Shown: positions 24,725-33,562 of the stretch, one piece after another
Layout: each line of letters starts with the position of its first letter
Numbering within the stretch: the stretch's first letter is position 1
NCBI RefSeq assembly: GCF_014696065.1
Contig: NZ_JACJPL010000031.1
Location: 558,001-622,000, forward strand
DNA from: Leptolyngbya sp. FACHB-261
GTDB taxonomy: Bacteria; Cyanobacteriota; Cyanobacteriia; FACHB-261
Length of the DNA: 64,000 nucleotides
Direction of reading: 5' to 3'
The notes under the pieces: model-generated
Told to the model about the DNA's origin: nothing
The model's input: the letters and a program-made list of their open reading frames with translations, nothing else
Databases searched by the model: none
Position numbers and translations under genes: made by a program

Positions 24725-27178
24725 ATGTCTACTTTGTATCCGGGTGGTTCGCTTGTCAGCTTCAGTCAAGGTGCTTATGGCAGTCTGACGCTTAACGAGA
24801 AGATCAGCCAGCTTCCTAGTACAGAGTTTGCTGGAATCTTGGACCAGATGACCCGCGAACTGGAACATTTTCAACGGGCAATTGAATTCATCGGCCATGA
24901 AGAACTTGATAATTTATTAGGGCAGATCTTAGAAGCATTCACGCTCAAAATCGGCAAAATTCTCAAGGCTGAGCGAGTCACAATTTTTCTAGTAGATCGA
25001 GAGCGGGGCGAACTAACTTCTAAAGTTGCTGAGGGCACCACTGATGGCATTCGAATTCCTTACAATGCTGGGATCGCTGGTTATGTAGCTTGTACAGGAG
25101 ATTGTCTAAACATTACCGATCCCTATAGTGATCCCCGATTTAATCGCGAGATTGACGATAAACATAATTTTAAGACGCGCAGTATTTTATGCATGCCCAT
25201 CTTCAGCAAATCGGATCCAGATGTGCTGAACGTGCCGGGGGAAGCCAATCAGCCTGATTCTCATCCGGTGCCGGGTTTAGTAGCTGTTGCTCAGCTGATC
25301 AATAAAATTGGTGATGATTATTTCGTTCAAGAAGATGAAGAAGAGTTCAGTTCTTTTGCCCACAAAATTGGGGTCATTCTAGAGAGCTGTCAGGCGTTTT
25401 ATATGGCTGCGCGAGCACAGCGCGGCTTCCAAGCCTTGATGCAGGCAACCCTGTCCCTTTCGCAGCAGGGATTGGACCTGAATAAAACCTTGGACACGGT
25501 GATTGAAGAAGCCCGCAAGCTAATGAAAGCCGATCGGGGGACACTGTTTTTGCTTGATGAAGAGCATCAGCAACTATGGGCACCCAGAGCGCGCGACCAA
25601 GCTGGTAATCTGTTTGAAATCCGCATTCCTCACAATGCGGGAATTGCAGGTCATGTGGCATCTACCGGTGAAACTCTCAACATTGCTGATGCCTATGCCG
25701 ATAGCCGTTTTGATCCCTCTACTGATAATCGCTCGGGCTACCACACGCGCAATATCTTATGTATGCCAGTCTTTAGCTCTACTGCTCAAACTAAGAATGG
25801 CAGAAAAAAAGTTGTTGCTGTAACTCAATTACTCAATAAAGAGAACGGTCCCTTTACCAATGCGGATGAAGAATTACTGTCCACGTTTAGTATTCAGGCT
25901 GGAGTGGCTCTAGAGAACGCTCAACTATTTGAGACTATTAAGCAAGAGAAGCAGTACCAACTCGATATCCTGGGCAGCCTTTCTGATGCAGTGATCTCGA
26001 CCGACAAGCAGGGTTATATCGAAACGGTTAATCCCAGTGCTTCAGAGTTGCTGGGCTTAAAGAATGAGACCACAATCGGTCTATCGATCGCTGAAGTGAT
26101 TGAGTTACGAACCAATGATGGTCAAGTCAGCACCATCCTCGATACCTGGTTTGCAGCCGATCCCGACACCCGGATCCGTCAATATCACCCTGAGCAAACC
26201 TTAGGCACCCGTAGTGTCCACGTTACGCTTAGCCCATTGAAAACGACTCAAGGTCGCGTGCGCGGTGGCCTAGTCGTAATGGAGGACTTCAGCCAGGAGA
26301 AGCGGATGAAAACGGCTCTGGTACGCTACGTGAGCCAGAGTGTAGCCGATCAACTCCTCAAGCAAGGCGCAGATGCCCTGATGAAAGGGGAGCGGCGCAC
26401 CGTGACCGTTCTGTTCTCGGATATTCGGGATTACACTCGGCTGACCGAGACGATGGGACCAGACGAAGTGGTTTCAATGCTGAACGCCTACTTCGATCGC
26501 ATGGTTGATGCCGTGATGTTGGAAGAGGGAACGCTCGACAAGTTCATCGGCGATGCAGTGATGGCAGTGTTTGGAGCGCCTCTGGCAATGGCAGACCATG
26601 CTTGCAGAGCCGTTAAGGCTGCACTGCGCATGCGAGCGCATCTTCGAGAGTTTAACCAGGAACGGGTTCAAGCTGGTAAATGCCCAATTCGAATCGGCAT
26701 TGGCTTGAGTTCCGGTGAGGTGGTTTCTGGTGACATTGGCTCTCAGAAGCGAACTCAATACACAGCGATTGGGGACGGAGTCAACCTCAGCTCTCGCTTA
26801 GAAAGTGCCAGCAAAAACTATGGCTGTGACATTGTCTTGAGTGAGTACACTTACCAAGACTGCAAAGACATTGTTCAGGTTCGCGAATTAGACCGGTTAG
26901 TTGTGAAGGGCAAAACCCAAGCCGTTACCATCTACGAATTGCTTGGCGCTCCTGGAGAACCCTTAAGCAAACCCGCTGTCTTTTTAGATGCCTATTTTGA
27001 TGCCCGCCAGCTCTATCTTCGGCGACAGTTTGATCAAGCCATTCAGGCCTTTGAACAGGCCCAACCACTCTGTCCAGAAGACAAAACAGTAAAGCTTTAT
27101 CTAGACCGTTGCCAATATTTCCTAGCCAATCCGCCCAGTGAAGATTGGCAGGGCGAATGGATTATGACTGGCAAGTAA
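24725..27178 (+). CDS. GAF-GAF-PAS adenylate cyclase (class III)
   Basis: An 817-residue soluble cyclase with the architecture of Anabaena CyaB1/CyaB2. GAF-A is at about 70-220 and GAF-B at about 235-400. Both carry the cyclic-nucleotide GAF 'NKFDE' pattern: NKIGDDYFVQEDEEEF in the first and NKENGPFTNADEEL in the second. A PAS domain follows (LDILGSLSDAVISTDKQGY) near 415-530. The cyclase domain has metal-binding aspartates in LFSDIRDYTRLTE and FIGDAVMAVFG. The lysine of LDKFIGD and the threonine of YTAIGDGVNLSSRLES favour ATP over GTP. The last 80 residues resemble a TPR-like helical tail. It probably makes cAMP with feedback through the GAF domains. Confidence 0.93.
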   Translation: MSTLYPGGSLVSFSQGAYGSLTLNEKISQLPSTEFAGILDQMTRELEHFQRAIEFIGHEELDNLLGQILEAFTLKIGKILKAERVTIFLVDRERGELTSKVAEGTTDGIRIPYNAGIAGYVACTGDCLNITDPYSDPRFNREIDDKHNFKTRSILCMPIFSKSDPDVLNVPGEANQPDSHPVPGLVAVAQLINKIGDDYFVQEDEEEFSSFAHKIGVILESCQAFYMAARAQRGFQALMQATLSLSQQGLDLNKTLDTVIEEARKLMKADRGTLFLLDEEHQQLWAPRARDQAGNLFEIRIPHNAGIAGHVASTGETLNIADAYADSRFDPSTDNRSGYHTRNILCMPVFSSTAQTKNGRKKVVAVTQLLNKENGPFTNADEELLSTFSIQAGVALENAQLFETIKQEKQYQLDILGSLSDAVISTDKQGYIETVNPSASELLGLKNETTIGLSIAEVIELRTNDGQVSTILDTWFAADPDTRIRQYHPEQTLGTRSVHVTLSPLKTTQGRVRGGLVVMEDFSQEKRMKTALVRYVSQSVADQLLKQGADALMKGERRTVTVLFSDIRDYTRLTETMGPDEVVSMLNAYFDRMVDAVMLEEGTLDKFIGDAVMAVFGAPLAMADHACRAVKAALRMRAHLREFNQERVQAGKCPIRIGIGLSSGEVVSGDIGSQKRTQYTAIGDGVNLSSRLESASKNYGCDIVLSEYTYQDCKDIVQVRELDRLVVKGKTQAVTIYELLGAPGEPLSKPAVFLDAYFDARQLYLRRQFDQAIQAFEQAQPLCPEDKTVKLYLDRCQYFLANPPSEDWQGEWIMTGK

Positions 27179-27586
27179 GATCCCCCAGTTCAACCGGTCT
27201 AGCTCAAGCTGACCTAGTTTTTATCTGCTCTAGTTTTTATCTCAAAGTTCTTGAATTCAAGACTTAGGTCCAAGGCACCTGGATGGTCGTTGCCTTAGCT
27301 AACTTCTTCGCGCCCTAGTGCACAGTGAGTAATCCCCACAACTCCTGCAGGGTCAAAACAGGCGCAACTGAGTTGGTCTGCACTTAGATACTTTTAAGAC
27401 ACTTCCGCTAGCAATCATGAATTGGTTTGGACTCAACATCATCAATATCAGGAGGTGCCCGAACTCGTCACTTGTCCTACCTAATAGAGCACAGCCTATC
27501 CTGTCATTAAGATTGCTTCTCAAAAAACCAAGAACCATACTGACAGCGAGGCGATTAAATGTTTGAGAATATTCTCTTGTAATCAC
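27179..27586. other. Intergenic region
   Basis: About 400 bases between the cyclase and the DUF3598 gene. It contains two copies of CTAGTTTTTATCT within 27212-27241 as a short direct repeat. I see no RNA gene, clear promoter or strong terminator. Confidence 0.45.
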
Positions 27587-28417
27587 ATGCGAACTCAATG
27601 GGAAAGTCTGCTCCAGAATCTGGGGCAATGGCAGGGCTCTTTTATGCGTCTCTCGGCGCAGGCAGAACTTCTGGAGGACATCCCCAGCCTGGTTAGCCTA
27701 GAGGGCTTAAATGACAACAACACCATCCGGCAAACAGTGCGGCGATTCTTACCTGATGCGGCGGGCAAACTAGAGCCACAAGATAAAGTTTTTGAATACA
27801 GCTCACTCAATCGGGCCACACTGTTCTTCGAAAATGGCGCCTTTTCTCAAGGATCAATTCAGTTAGCTCCTTTTGCCGAGTTCGGAGCAGAGTTTGGCTT
27901 CATTGAGGGTGAGCGTCGCCTGCGTCTGGTCCAACTGTTTAACCCAGACGGTGAGCTTCAAGGCTTCACCCTGATTCGAGAAAAACAGCTGGATACTAAT
28001 GTCTCAGAACGTCCTGCCCTAAGGGTCGAAGACCTGCTAGGGGAATGGCATGGAGAAGCTGTTAGCTTGTACCCCGATTTACGCTCACCAGAGACCTATC
28101 CGACCAAGTTGCGACTCGAACGGGAGGGTGATCAGCTGAGCCAGCAGTTGACTTATCCAGGTGGGGAAATCAATTCCACCGCCAGAATCGAGGGCAATAT
28201 ACTGCGCTTTGAGCAGGGCTCCCAGCCCATCCAGGTGTTATTGCTGCCAGATGGGGCTTCGTCCACCACTCCTTTGCGCGTAAAAGTAGGACAACCGCTG
28301 TTTTTAGAGGCTGGTTGGCTGCGCCAATACAATATTCGCCAGCGCATGGTACGCAGCTATGACACCAGAGGTGGCTGGACGAGCCTGACCCTGGTAACTG
28401 AGCACAGACGGAACTAG
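27587..28417 (+). CDS. DUF3598-like lipocalin-fold protein
   Basis: A 276-residue soluble protein beginning MRTQWESLLQNLGQWQGSF at the ATG 27587; an upstream TTG extends the frame by eight residues. The opening 'W..LL.NLG.W.GSF' and the beta-rich body match cyanobacterial DUF3598 proteins, which resemble the calycin fold used by bilin lyases and lipocalins. The pattern includes LFFENGAFSQGSIQLAPFAEFGAEFGFIEGERRLR and a second half starting LLGEWHGEAVSLYPDLRSP. The two halves each begin with a 'W.G' motif, suggesting a duplicated barrel. The function is not established. Confidence 0.68.
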   Translation: MRTQWESLLQNLGQWQGSFMRLSAQAELLEDIPSLVSLEGLNDNNTIRQTVRRFLPDAAGKLEPQDKVFEYSSLNRATLFFENGAFSQGSIQLAPFAEFGAEFGFIEGERRLRLVQLFNPDGELQGFTLIREKQLDTNVSERPALRVEDLLGEWHGEAVSLYPDLRSPETYPTKLRLEREGDQLSQQLTYPGGEINSTARIEGNILRFEQGSQPIQVLLLPDGASSTTPLRVKVGQPLFLEAGWLRQYNIRQRMVRSYDTRGGWTSLTLVTEHRRN

Positions 28418-28437
28418 AACAGAGTCAACTCTGGCTG

Positions 28438-28878
28438 CTAGCTGTTAGCCCTTGGCTGGCTGTTGACCGACGCCAAATGTTTCATCGCCTCTTCGCGGAT
28501 GCGATTGAGGATGTTGTAAAAGCCATTGGCGCGGGACGCGGATAGGCTTTGGACAATGCCAGACTCTTTGAAGGGTTCGGGTGGCACGCTCAGCACCTCT
28601 TCCGGGGATAGGCCATTGAAGCCCTCTACCAGAATCGCCACCACACCACGGGTCGTCAGGGCATCGGCAGCAGCTAAATAGTGCATCTTGCCGTCTTGCA
28701 GCTCAGAGGTGATGAACACATTAGAGACGCAGCCCGGAACCTTCGTCTCATCCGTCTTCAATTCAGCAGGCATCGGCGCAAGACGCTTGCAGTAGTAGAT
28801 GATGGCCTCGGTACGAGTCCTGTCATCCGGGAGCCGCTTGAAGCGGTCTAGAACTTTCTCAAGAAATGGAGGAAGCAT
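28438..28878 (-). CDS. sufE: Cysteine desulfuration protein SufE
   Basis: SufE accepts persulfide sulfur from cysteine desulfurases such as SufS for iron-sulfur cluster assembly. The 146-residue product starts MLPPFLEKVLDRFKRLPDD. The acceptor cysteine is in KVPGCVSNVF near residue 52. The C-terminal fold features GVVAILVEGFNGLSPEEVL and SASRANGFYNILNRIREEA follow. The ATG at 28876-28878 has GGAGG close upstream and is preferred over a TTG two codons earlier. It is divergent from sodB. Confidence 0.94.
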   Translation of the reverse strand: MLPPFLEKVLDRFKRLPDDRTRTEAIIYYCKRLAPMPAELKTDETKVPGCVSNVFITSELQDGKMHYLAAADALTTRGVVAILVEGFNGLSPEEVLSVPPEPFKESGIVQSLSASRANGFYNILNRIREEAMKHLASVNSQPRANS

Positions 28879-29167
28879 GGGCAACAGCCAGGCGGCTCTC
28901 AGTAAGCGGCTCGAATTATGTCTGAGTCGTTACAAATATCCTAACAGCAGAGCACTGTGGTGAACCTGATTCGAGATGTAGATGCTCACTTTAATGCCCA
29001 GCTCGTTCCAAATCCCAATCTGAATATTAGCCAACCGCAAGCAGAGCTTTGTAAATTCTTTGTTATAGAATTTTGAGCGTAAAAGCTATCGTAAGTTCGG
29101 CAGCCCCACGGGATTTCCAAGGGGGCCTGTCCAAAGCGATGGATAGTGATCATCGAGAGGAAGACCA

Positions 29168-29767
29168 TTGACCTACGAACTCCCCCCTCTACCCTACGAT
29201 TACAAGGCTCTAGAGCCCTATATCTCGTCAGGCACGCTCGAGTTTCACCACGACAAGCACCACGCTGCTTATGTGACTAACTACAACAAGTTGGTTCAGG
29301 ACGCGGGCCTGGCTGAGCACCCGATTGAAGAAGTGATTAAGGTATCCTTCAAAGATCCATCGAAGGCTGGCATTTTCAACAATGGTGCTCAAGCCTGGAA
29401 CCACACGTTCTACTGGAGCTCTATGAAGCCCGGTGGGGGTGGCACACCAACCGGTCCCCTAGCTGACAAAATCAACGCTGACTTTGGCAGCTTCGATAAG
29501 TTCAAGGAAGAATTCAAAGCCGCTGGTGCTACTCAGTTTGGCAGTGGCTGGGCTTGGTTGGTGTTGGATAACGGCACACTCAAAGTCACGAAGACCCTAA
29601 ACGCTGAGAACCCAATTGCTCAGGGTCAAACACCCCTGTTGACTATGGATGTTTGGGAGCACGCCTACTACCTCGATTACCAGAACAAGCGACCCGACTA
29701 CATCGCGACCTTCCTGGATAACCTGATCAACTGGGAGTTTGCCACTGCCAACTTTACAGCTGCCTAG
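29168..29767 (+). CDS. sodB: Iron superoxide dismutase
   Basis: Converts superoxide to oxygen and hydrogen peroxide. The 199-residue product shows TYELPPLPYDYKALEPYIS, the metal histidine in LEFHHDKHHAAYV, and NNGAQAWNHTFYWSSMKP, in which the Ala-Gln pair marks the iron rather than manganese type. It also has FGSGWAWLVL and the ligand segment TMDVWEHAYYLDYQNKRPDY. The start appears to be TTG at 29168, because the family starts at this position, a GAGGAAG ribosome site lies five bases upstream (29157-29163) and no ATG fits. A strong terminator follows the gene. Confidence 0.96.
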   Translation: MTYELPPLPYDYKALEPYISSGTLEFHHDKHHAAYVTNYNKLVQDAGLAEHPIEEVIKVSFKDPSKAGIFNNGAQAWNHTFYWSSMKPGGGGTPTGPLADKINADFGSFDKFKEEFKAAGATQFGSGWAWLVLDNGTLKVTKTLNAENPIAQGQTPLLTMDVWEHAYYLDYQNKRPDYIATFLDNLINWEFATANFTAA

Positions 29768-29798
29768 CCTAACTAAGCTGGAGCGCTAGGTTAAAGCG

Positions 29799-29839
29799 AA
29801 AAAGCAGGGCGTGAAAGGTATTTCACGCCCTGCTTTTTC
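29799..29839 (+). terminator. Rho-independent terminator of sodB
   Basis: A long hairpin pairs AAAAGCAGGGCGTGAAA with TTTCACGCCCTGCTTTT around a four-base loop. The A-rich and T-rich arms mean it could act in both directions, serving sodB and possibly the converging psbM transcript. Confidence 0.92.
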
Positions 29840-30009
29840 AAGCAATAAAGATTAGCAAAGAAATGCAACTAATCTGAATCCGACTAGCTGAATCAGAATT
29901 CTCTAGCCAGTAGCGCGGACAAGTAAATTAGCCCTACCTACCGACTCTCTGGAGCTTTTAGGCTGGTTCAAGACAGGACAGTCCTAAGTGGAAGGACGAC
30001 TGCTACAGG

Positions 30010-30117
30010 CTATTTGCTTTCGCGGCTAGCTGTCTGAACGTAGAGAATAATCAGAAAGGCGGTAGGCACCAATAGAGCTAGTGCGGTGCCGATCAGCCCC
30101 AAAACATTGGTTTCCAT
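30010..30117 (-). CDS. psbM: Photosystem II reaction centre protein PsbM
   Basis: A 35-residue single-span membrane subunit at the photosystem II dimer interface. The reverse strand reads [20 protein letters not shown], followed by a membrane-spanning end [11 protein letters not shown] and a short polar tail. This matches the PsbM pattern (MEVN-like start, LVPTAFL core, IIYV end). The ATG is at 30115-30117. It lies 53 bases downstream of a 2Fe-2S ferredoxin gene on the same strand. Confidence 0.92.
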   Translation of the reverse strand: METNVLGLIGTALALLVPTAFLIILYVQTASRESK

Positions 30118-30170
30118 CAAAGACCTCCCCTGCGCTGCTATGTCTGGAATTGAATACCCAACAGGATACC

Positions 30171-30470
30171 TTATCGAGGTTTGGTCTTCACAGCGACATC
30201 CCCATTGACCAGTGCTTGGCAAGCCAATCGATAAGTTGCGGGCTTTTTCTTGAGCTTTTGGTCTTCAAAGGGGGTTCGCTCTGACAAATTCTCGGCGCCG
30301 GACTCAATTTCAACTAAGCAGGTGCCACACTGACCACTACCACCACAATTAAGCAGTTTCGCCATCGTTTTGTAGATATCAATGCCGTTCTCGATGGCTT
30401 TGATGCGCAGATTGGCGCCCTCCGCAGCAATAACTTCCTTGTCCTCGTTGATAAACCGGATACAGGCCAC
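30171..30470 (-). CDS. 2Fe-2S ferredoxin (plant-type fold)
   Basis: A 99-residue electron-transfer protein. The cluster ligands are in [11 protein letters not shown], which provides three cysteines in the order C-x5-C-x2-C, and in YRLACQAL. The surrounding [25 protein letters not shown] is typical of a cyanobacterial ferredoxin often found beside psbB or psbM rather than of PetF. I place the start at the GTG 30468-30470 ([13 protein letters not shown]), because GGGAG lies six bases upstream; a TTG six codons earlier is the alternative. It is divergent from psbB and probably cotranscribed with psbM. Its electron partner is not known. Confidence 0.85.
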   Translation of the reverse strand: MACIRFINEDKEVIAAEGANLRIKAIENGIDIYKTMAKLLNCGGSGQCGTCLVEIESGAENLSERTPFEDQKLKKKPATYRLACQALVNGDVAVKTKPR

Positions 30471-30792
30471 AGTTAATCTCCCAATCAATCCCTGCGTCTC
30501 TTTCAGCTTAGCCGTCTAGCTCACAAAAAGTTAAATTTTGTAACTGACTTTTGGGCTTGGGGATCACTGCTTAGAAAACGCTTGCAAAGGATGCACTGGC
30601 TGGTTACACTTCTTTATACGTTTTCATTTTTCCAAAGGCAGTCTTAAGGATGCCATTGCCTTGGGTCCAAGCTGCTGGTACTTAGGTAGAAAAGTTAGTG
30701 AGGCAGCTGCCAGAGCGGCAGGCTCACCAGAAAACTAGAAAGAATCAAATGAACGCGATCTCAAGCGCTCGACTCTAGGAGGACTGTAATTC
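30471..30792 (+). promoter_or_regulatory. Divergent control region and psbB leader
   Basis: About 320 bases between the ferredoxin and psbB genes. A TATACG hexamer at 30615-30620 and a nearby TTACAC are possible -10 elements for psbB, but neither has a good -35, so the start site is uncertain. A strong ribosome-binding site AGGAGG at 30777-30782 lies ten bases before the psbB ATG. No small gene is seen in the long leader. Confidence 0.4.
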
Positions 30793-32325
30793 ATGGGATT
30801 ACCCTGGTACCGGGTACATACCGTCGTCCTGAACGACCCCGGACGGTTAATTGCGGTGCACCTGATGCACACCGCACTGGTGGCAGGCTGGGCTGGCTCG
30901 ATGGCCCTATACGAGACTGCCATTTTCGACCCTTCTGATGCAATTCTGAACCCCATGTGGCGTCAGGGCATGTTCGTACTGCCCTTCATGGCCCGTCTGG
31001 GGGTTACTGACTCCTGGGGCGGCTGGTCTGTACTCGGGGGCAACGCAAACTACAGCGGTTTCTGGACCCTTGAAGGGGTGGCTGCTGCTCACATTGTTCT
31101 ATCTGGGCTGCTGTTCTTAGCGGCCTGCTGGCATTGGGTGAACTGGGATCTAGAGCTTTTCCGCGACCCTCGCACAGGTGAGCCGGCGCTGGATCTGCCC
31201 AAGATGTTCGGCATCCATTTGTTCCTGTCTGGTCTTCTATGCTTCGGTTTTGGTGCTTTCCACCTAACGGGTCTTTTTGGTCCGGGGATGTGGGTGTCTG
31301 ACCCCTATGGTTTGACAGGGCATGTACAACCAGTGGCACCCGAGTGGGGACCTGATGGCTTCAACCCCTTCAACCCTGGCGGCATTGTGGCTCACCACAT
31401 TGCTGCTGGTATTGTCGGGATTTTGGCTGGCTTGTTCCACCTGACCGTGCGTCCGCCCCAGCGTCTGTATAAGGCACTGCGGATGGGCAACATCGAAACG
31501 GTGCTTTCTAGCAGCATTGCAGCCGTGTTCTTTGCTGCTTTCGTGGTCGCTGGCACCATGTGGTATGGCAGCGCTGCTACCCCAATCGAACTGTTTGGCC
31601 CTACCCGCTACCAGTGGGACGGGGGTTATTTCAAACAAGAAATCACCCGTCGCGTCAGCGCTGAGGTCGCTGCTGGTTCTAGTCTGGATCAAGCTTGGAA
31701 TAGCATTCCTGAGAAGCTTGCCTTCTACGACTACATCGGTAACAACCCATCCAAGGGCGGTCTGTTCCGTGCTGGCCCCATGAACAAGGGTGACGGTATT
31801 GCTCAAGGCTGGGTTGGTCACCCTGTGTTTCAAGATAAGGAAGGCCGCGAGCTAGAAGTTCGTCGTTTACCCAACTTCTTCGAAACCTTCCCGGTGATCC
31901 TCACCGACAAAGATGGTGTTGTTCGGGCTGACATTCCTTTCCGTCGCGCTGAATCTAAGTACAGCTTCGAGCAAGCTGGCGTCACTGTTAGCTTCTACGG
32001 AGGTGAACTGGGTGGTCAAACCTTGAGCGACCCATTCGCTGTCAAGAAGTATGCTCGCCGAGCTCAGCTGGGCGAACCCTTTGAGTTCGACCGTGAAACG
32101 CTCAACTCTGACGGTGTATTCCGGACTAGCACCCGGGGTTGGTTCACCTACGGTCACGCCGTATTCGCACTGCTGTTCTTCTTTGGCCACATCTGGCATG
32201 GCTCTCGGACTCTGTTCCGCGATGTGTTTGCTGGTATTGATCCAGAGCTGGACGAAGAGCAAGTTGAATTTGGCTTCTTCCAAAAGGTTGGTGACCGCAC
32301 CACCCGTAAGGAAGCTGAGGTCTAG
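30793..32325 (+). CDS. psbB: Photosystem II chlorophyll-binding protein CP47
   Basis: CP47 is the inner antenna protein of photosystem II, with six membrane helices binding chlorophyll through histidines. The 510-residue product begins [19 protein letters not shown] and includes [59 protein letters not shown] and [20 protein letters not shown]. The large lumenal loop lies between helices V and VI, and the terminal helix is near [30 protein letters not shown]. Length and sequence are complete and strongly conserved. It heads the psbB-psbT group. Confidence 0.99.
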   Translation: MGLPWYRVHTVVLNDPGRLIAVHLMHTALVAGWAGSMALYETAIFDPSDAILNPMWRQGMFVLPFMARLGVTDSWGGWSVLGGNANYSGFWTLEGVAAAHIVLSGLLFLAACWHWVNWDLELFRDPRTGEPALDLPKMFGIHLFLSGLLCFGFGAFHLTGLFGPGMWVSDPYGLTGHVQPVAPEWGPDGFNPFNPGGIVAHHIAAGIVGILAGLFHLTVRPPQRLYKALRMGNIETVLSSSIAAVFFAAFVVAGTMWYGSAATPIELFGPTRYQWDGGYFKQEITRRVSAEVAAGSSLDQAWNSIPEKLAFYDYIGNNPSKGGLFRAGPMNKGDGIAQGWVGHPVFQDKEGRELEVRRLPNFFETFPVILTDKDGVVRADIPFRRAESKYSFEQAGVTVSFYGGELGGQTLSDPFAVKKYARRAQLGEPFEFDRETLNSDGVFRTSTRGWFTYGHAVFALLFFFGHIWHGSRTLFRDVFAGIDPELDEEQVEFGFFQKVGDRTTRKEAEV

Positions 32326-32472
32326 TTGCCAATGTAGGGGCGCTTTCCTTGGATTAGTTGCCCCTGCCTAGGGTCCAGTCAAGAGGGTCAGGCTTAATCA
32401 CATCTTTCTGGTAAAGTCTGCTCCTCTTGCTGATACCTTGATGAATAAGCAGACTCGATTGGTAATTTCTCA

Positions 32473-32571
32473 ATGGAAGCGATCACTTACGTTCTGATTT
32501 TGGCTGGTGTGATTGGCCTACTATTCTTCGCGATTTTCTTTCGCGAACCGCCGCGCATTAACAAGAAGTAG
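32473..32571 (+). CDS. psbT: Photosystem II protein PsbT
   Basis: A 32-residue single-helix subunit near the photosystem II dimer interface. It reads [20 protein letters not shown], then [12 protein letters not shown]; the FREPPRI ending is diagnostic. It begins 147 bases after psbB and ends before a nested hairpin terminator. Confidence 0.95.
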   Translation: MEAITYVLILAGVIGLLFFAIFFREPPRINKK

Positions 32572-32602
32572 CTCACCGTTTTAACGTGCAATTTGAGCAT
32601 GT

Positions 32603-32637
32603 AAAAGGGCCGCCCCTAGTTCTAGGATGCGGCCTTT
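32603..32637 (+). terminator. Nested hairpin terminator after psbT
   Basis: An outer stem pairs AAGGGCCGC with GCGGCCTTT. An inner stem pairs CCTAG with CTAGG around TT. A T-rich stretch follows. It lies between psbT and the oppositely oriented psbN and probably ends the psbB-psbT transcript. Confidence 0.8.
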
Positions 32638-32664
32638 GCTATTTTCATTTTTTTACCTTCCCTA

Positions 32665-32796
32665 TCAGTCTTCATGCTTTTCGTAGGGGTCTTCTAAAGC
32701 TTTGGAAGGGGGACCAAATGCGGTGTAAATGGAAAAGCCAGTAATGCCAAGAACGAGGGTACCAATGCTGATGATAAGAACTGTTGCGGGTTCCAT
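32665..32796 (-). CDS. psbN: Photosystem II biogenesis protein PsbN
   Basis: A 43-residue single-span protein, needed for photosystem II assembly and repair rather than being a stable subunit. The reverse strand reads [20 protein letters not shown], then [23 protein letters not shown]. The FGPPSK.L.DP..EHED ending is diagnostic. It lies antisense between psbT and psbH, the conserved arrangement in cyanobacteria and plastids. Confidence 0.95.
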   Translation of the reverse strand: MEPATVLIISIGTLVLGITGFSIYTAFGPPSKALEDPYEKHED

Positions 32797-32826
32797 TTGA
32801 GCTGCAAATTATGAGTTTTCTTCTTC

Positions 32827-32832
32827 TATAAT
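32827..32832 (+). promoter_or_regulatory. Probable -10 element for psbH
   Basis: A perfect TATAAT lies 48 bases before the psbH ATG. The -35 region is weak (TGCAAA at 32803-32808). The overlapping reverse-strand reading is also A/T-rich and may serve psbN in the opposite direction. Confidence 0.5.
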
Positions 32833-32880
32833 ATTACGAACGATTAATACTTCTGTCCAGAATTTAGACACAGGTGAACT

Positions 32881-33087
32881 ATGTCGCAACGTACGTGGCT
32901 GGGTGACGTTCTAAGGCCCTTAAATTCCGAGTATGGCAAAGTCGCTCCTGGCTGGGGTACCACTCTCCTGATGGGAGTGTCTATGGCGCTGTTTTTGGTC
33001 TTTTTGCTGATTATTCTGCAAATCTACAACTCCTCTCTGCTACTAGAAGGAGTAAAAGTTGACTGGCGTAGCCTAGGCGGTAGCTGA
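32881..33087 (+). CDS. psbH: Photosystem II protein PsbH
   Basis: A 68-residue single-helix phosphoprotein-type subunit next to CP47, involved in quinone-site function and bicarbonate stability. It contains [25 protein letters not shown] (given in part), followed by the membrane helix [20 protein letters not shown] and the [14 protein letters not shown] tail. All are typical. It is preceded by its own TATAAT box and followed by a long inverted repeat, so it may be transcribed separately from psbB-psbT. Confidence 0.97.
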   Translation: MSQRTWLGDVLRPLNSEYGKVAPGWGTTLLMGVSMALFLVFLLIILQIYNSSLLLEGVKVDWRSLGGS

Positions 33088-33127
33088 GCTATTTCTGCTG
33101 CCGAAGAGGCTAAAGTGTTAGGCCTAG

Positions 33128-33166
33128 AGAGCCTGATCTAGGCGTTAGACACCTAGGTCAGGCTCT
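33128..33166. terminator. Long inverted repeat after psbH
   Basis: AGAGCCTGATCTAGG and CCTAGGTCAGGCTCT form a 15-base stem with one G-T pair and a nine-base loop. There is no long T run. It lies between psbH and tatA and probably terminates or stabilises the psbH transcript. Confidence 0.65.
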
Positions 33167-33214
33167 TACTGACTTGAGCCTATACTTAAGGGGAACCGTG
33201 ATGAGAGCGATCAC

Positions 33215-33553
33215 ATGAACGTATTTGGCATTGGCTTACCAGAAATGGCCCTGATTATGGTAGTAGCTCTGCTTATTTTTGGGCCAAAAAAGCTGCCAGA
33301 AATTGGCCGTAGTCTAGGCAAGGCAATCCGAGGCTTCCAGGACGCTTCCAAAGAATTTGAGAACGAATTCAAGCGAGAAGCGGCTCAACTGGAAAGCCAA
33401 GAAGTTGAACAACCAGTTGCTGCCGTTGAACCTTCTCAAGCCGCTAAAGTTGATCCAGTTGCAGTGGTTACAGAAAACACAAGTGCAGCAGAGCTGACCT
33501 CGGCTGAGCCCAGCCAGAACGGCACCGGCATCAACGAGACGGTTGCCAGCTAA
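33215..33553 (+). CDS. tatA: Sec-independent translocase protein TatA/E family
   Basis: TatA oligomers form the pore-like component that moves folded proteins across the thylakoid or cytoplasmic membrane. The 112-residue product begins MNVFGIGLPEMALIMVVALL, a short membrane helix. The hinge FGPKKLPEIGRSLGKAIRGF and an amphipathic helix (ASKEFENEFKREAAQ) follow. The rest is a disordered acidic tail rich in Glu, Ala and Val. A TATACT hexamer at 33181-33186 may be its -10. It is followed closely by pth. Confidence 0.95.
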   Translation: MNVFGIGLPEMALIMVVALLIFGPKKLPEIGRSLGKAIRGFQDASKEFENEFKREAAQLESQEVEQPVAAVEPSQAAKVDPVAVVTENTSAAELTSAEPSQNGTGINETVAS

Positions 33554-33562
33554 GCTTTGGTT

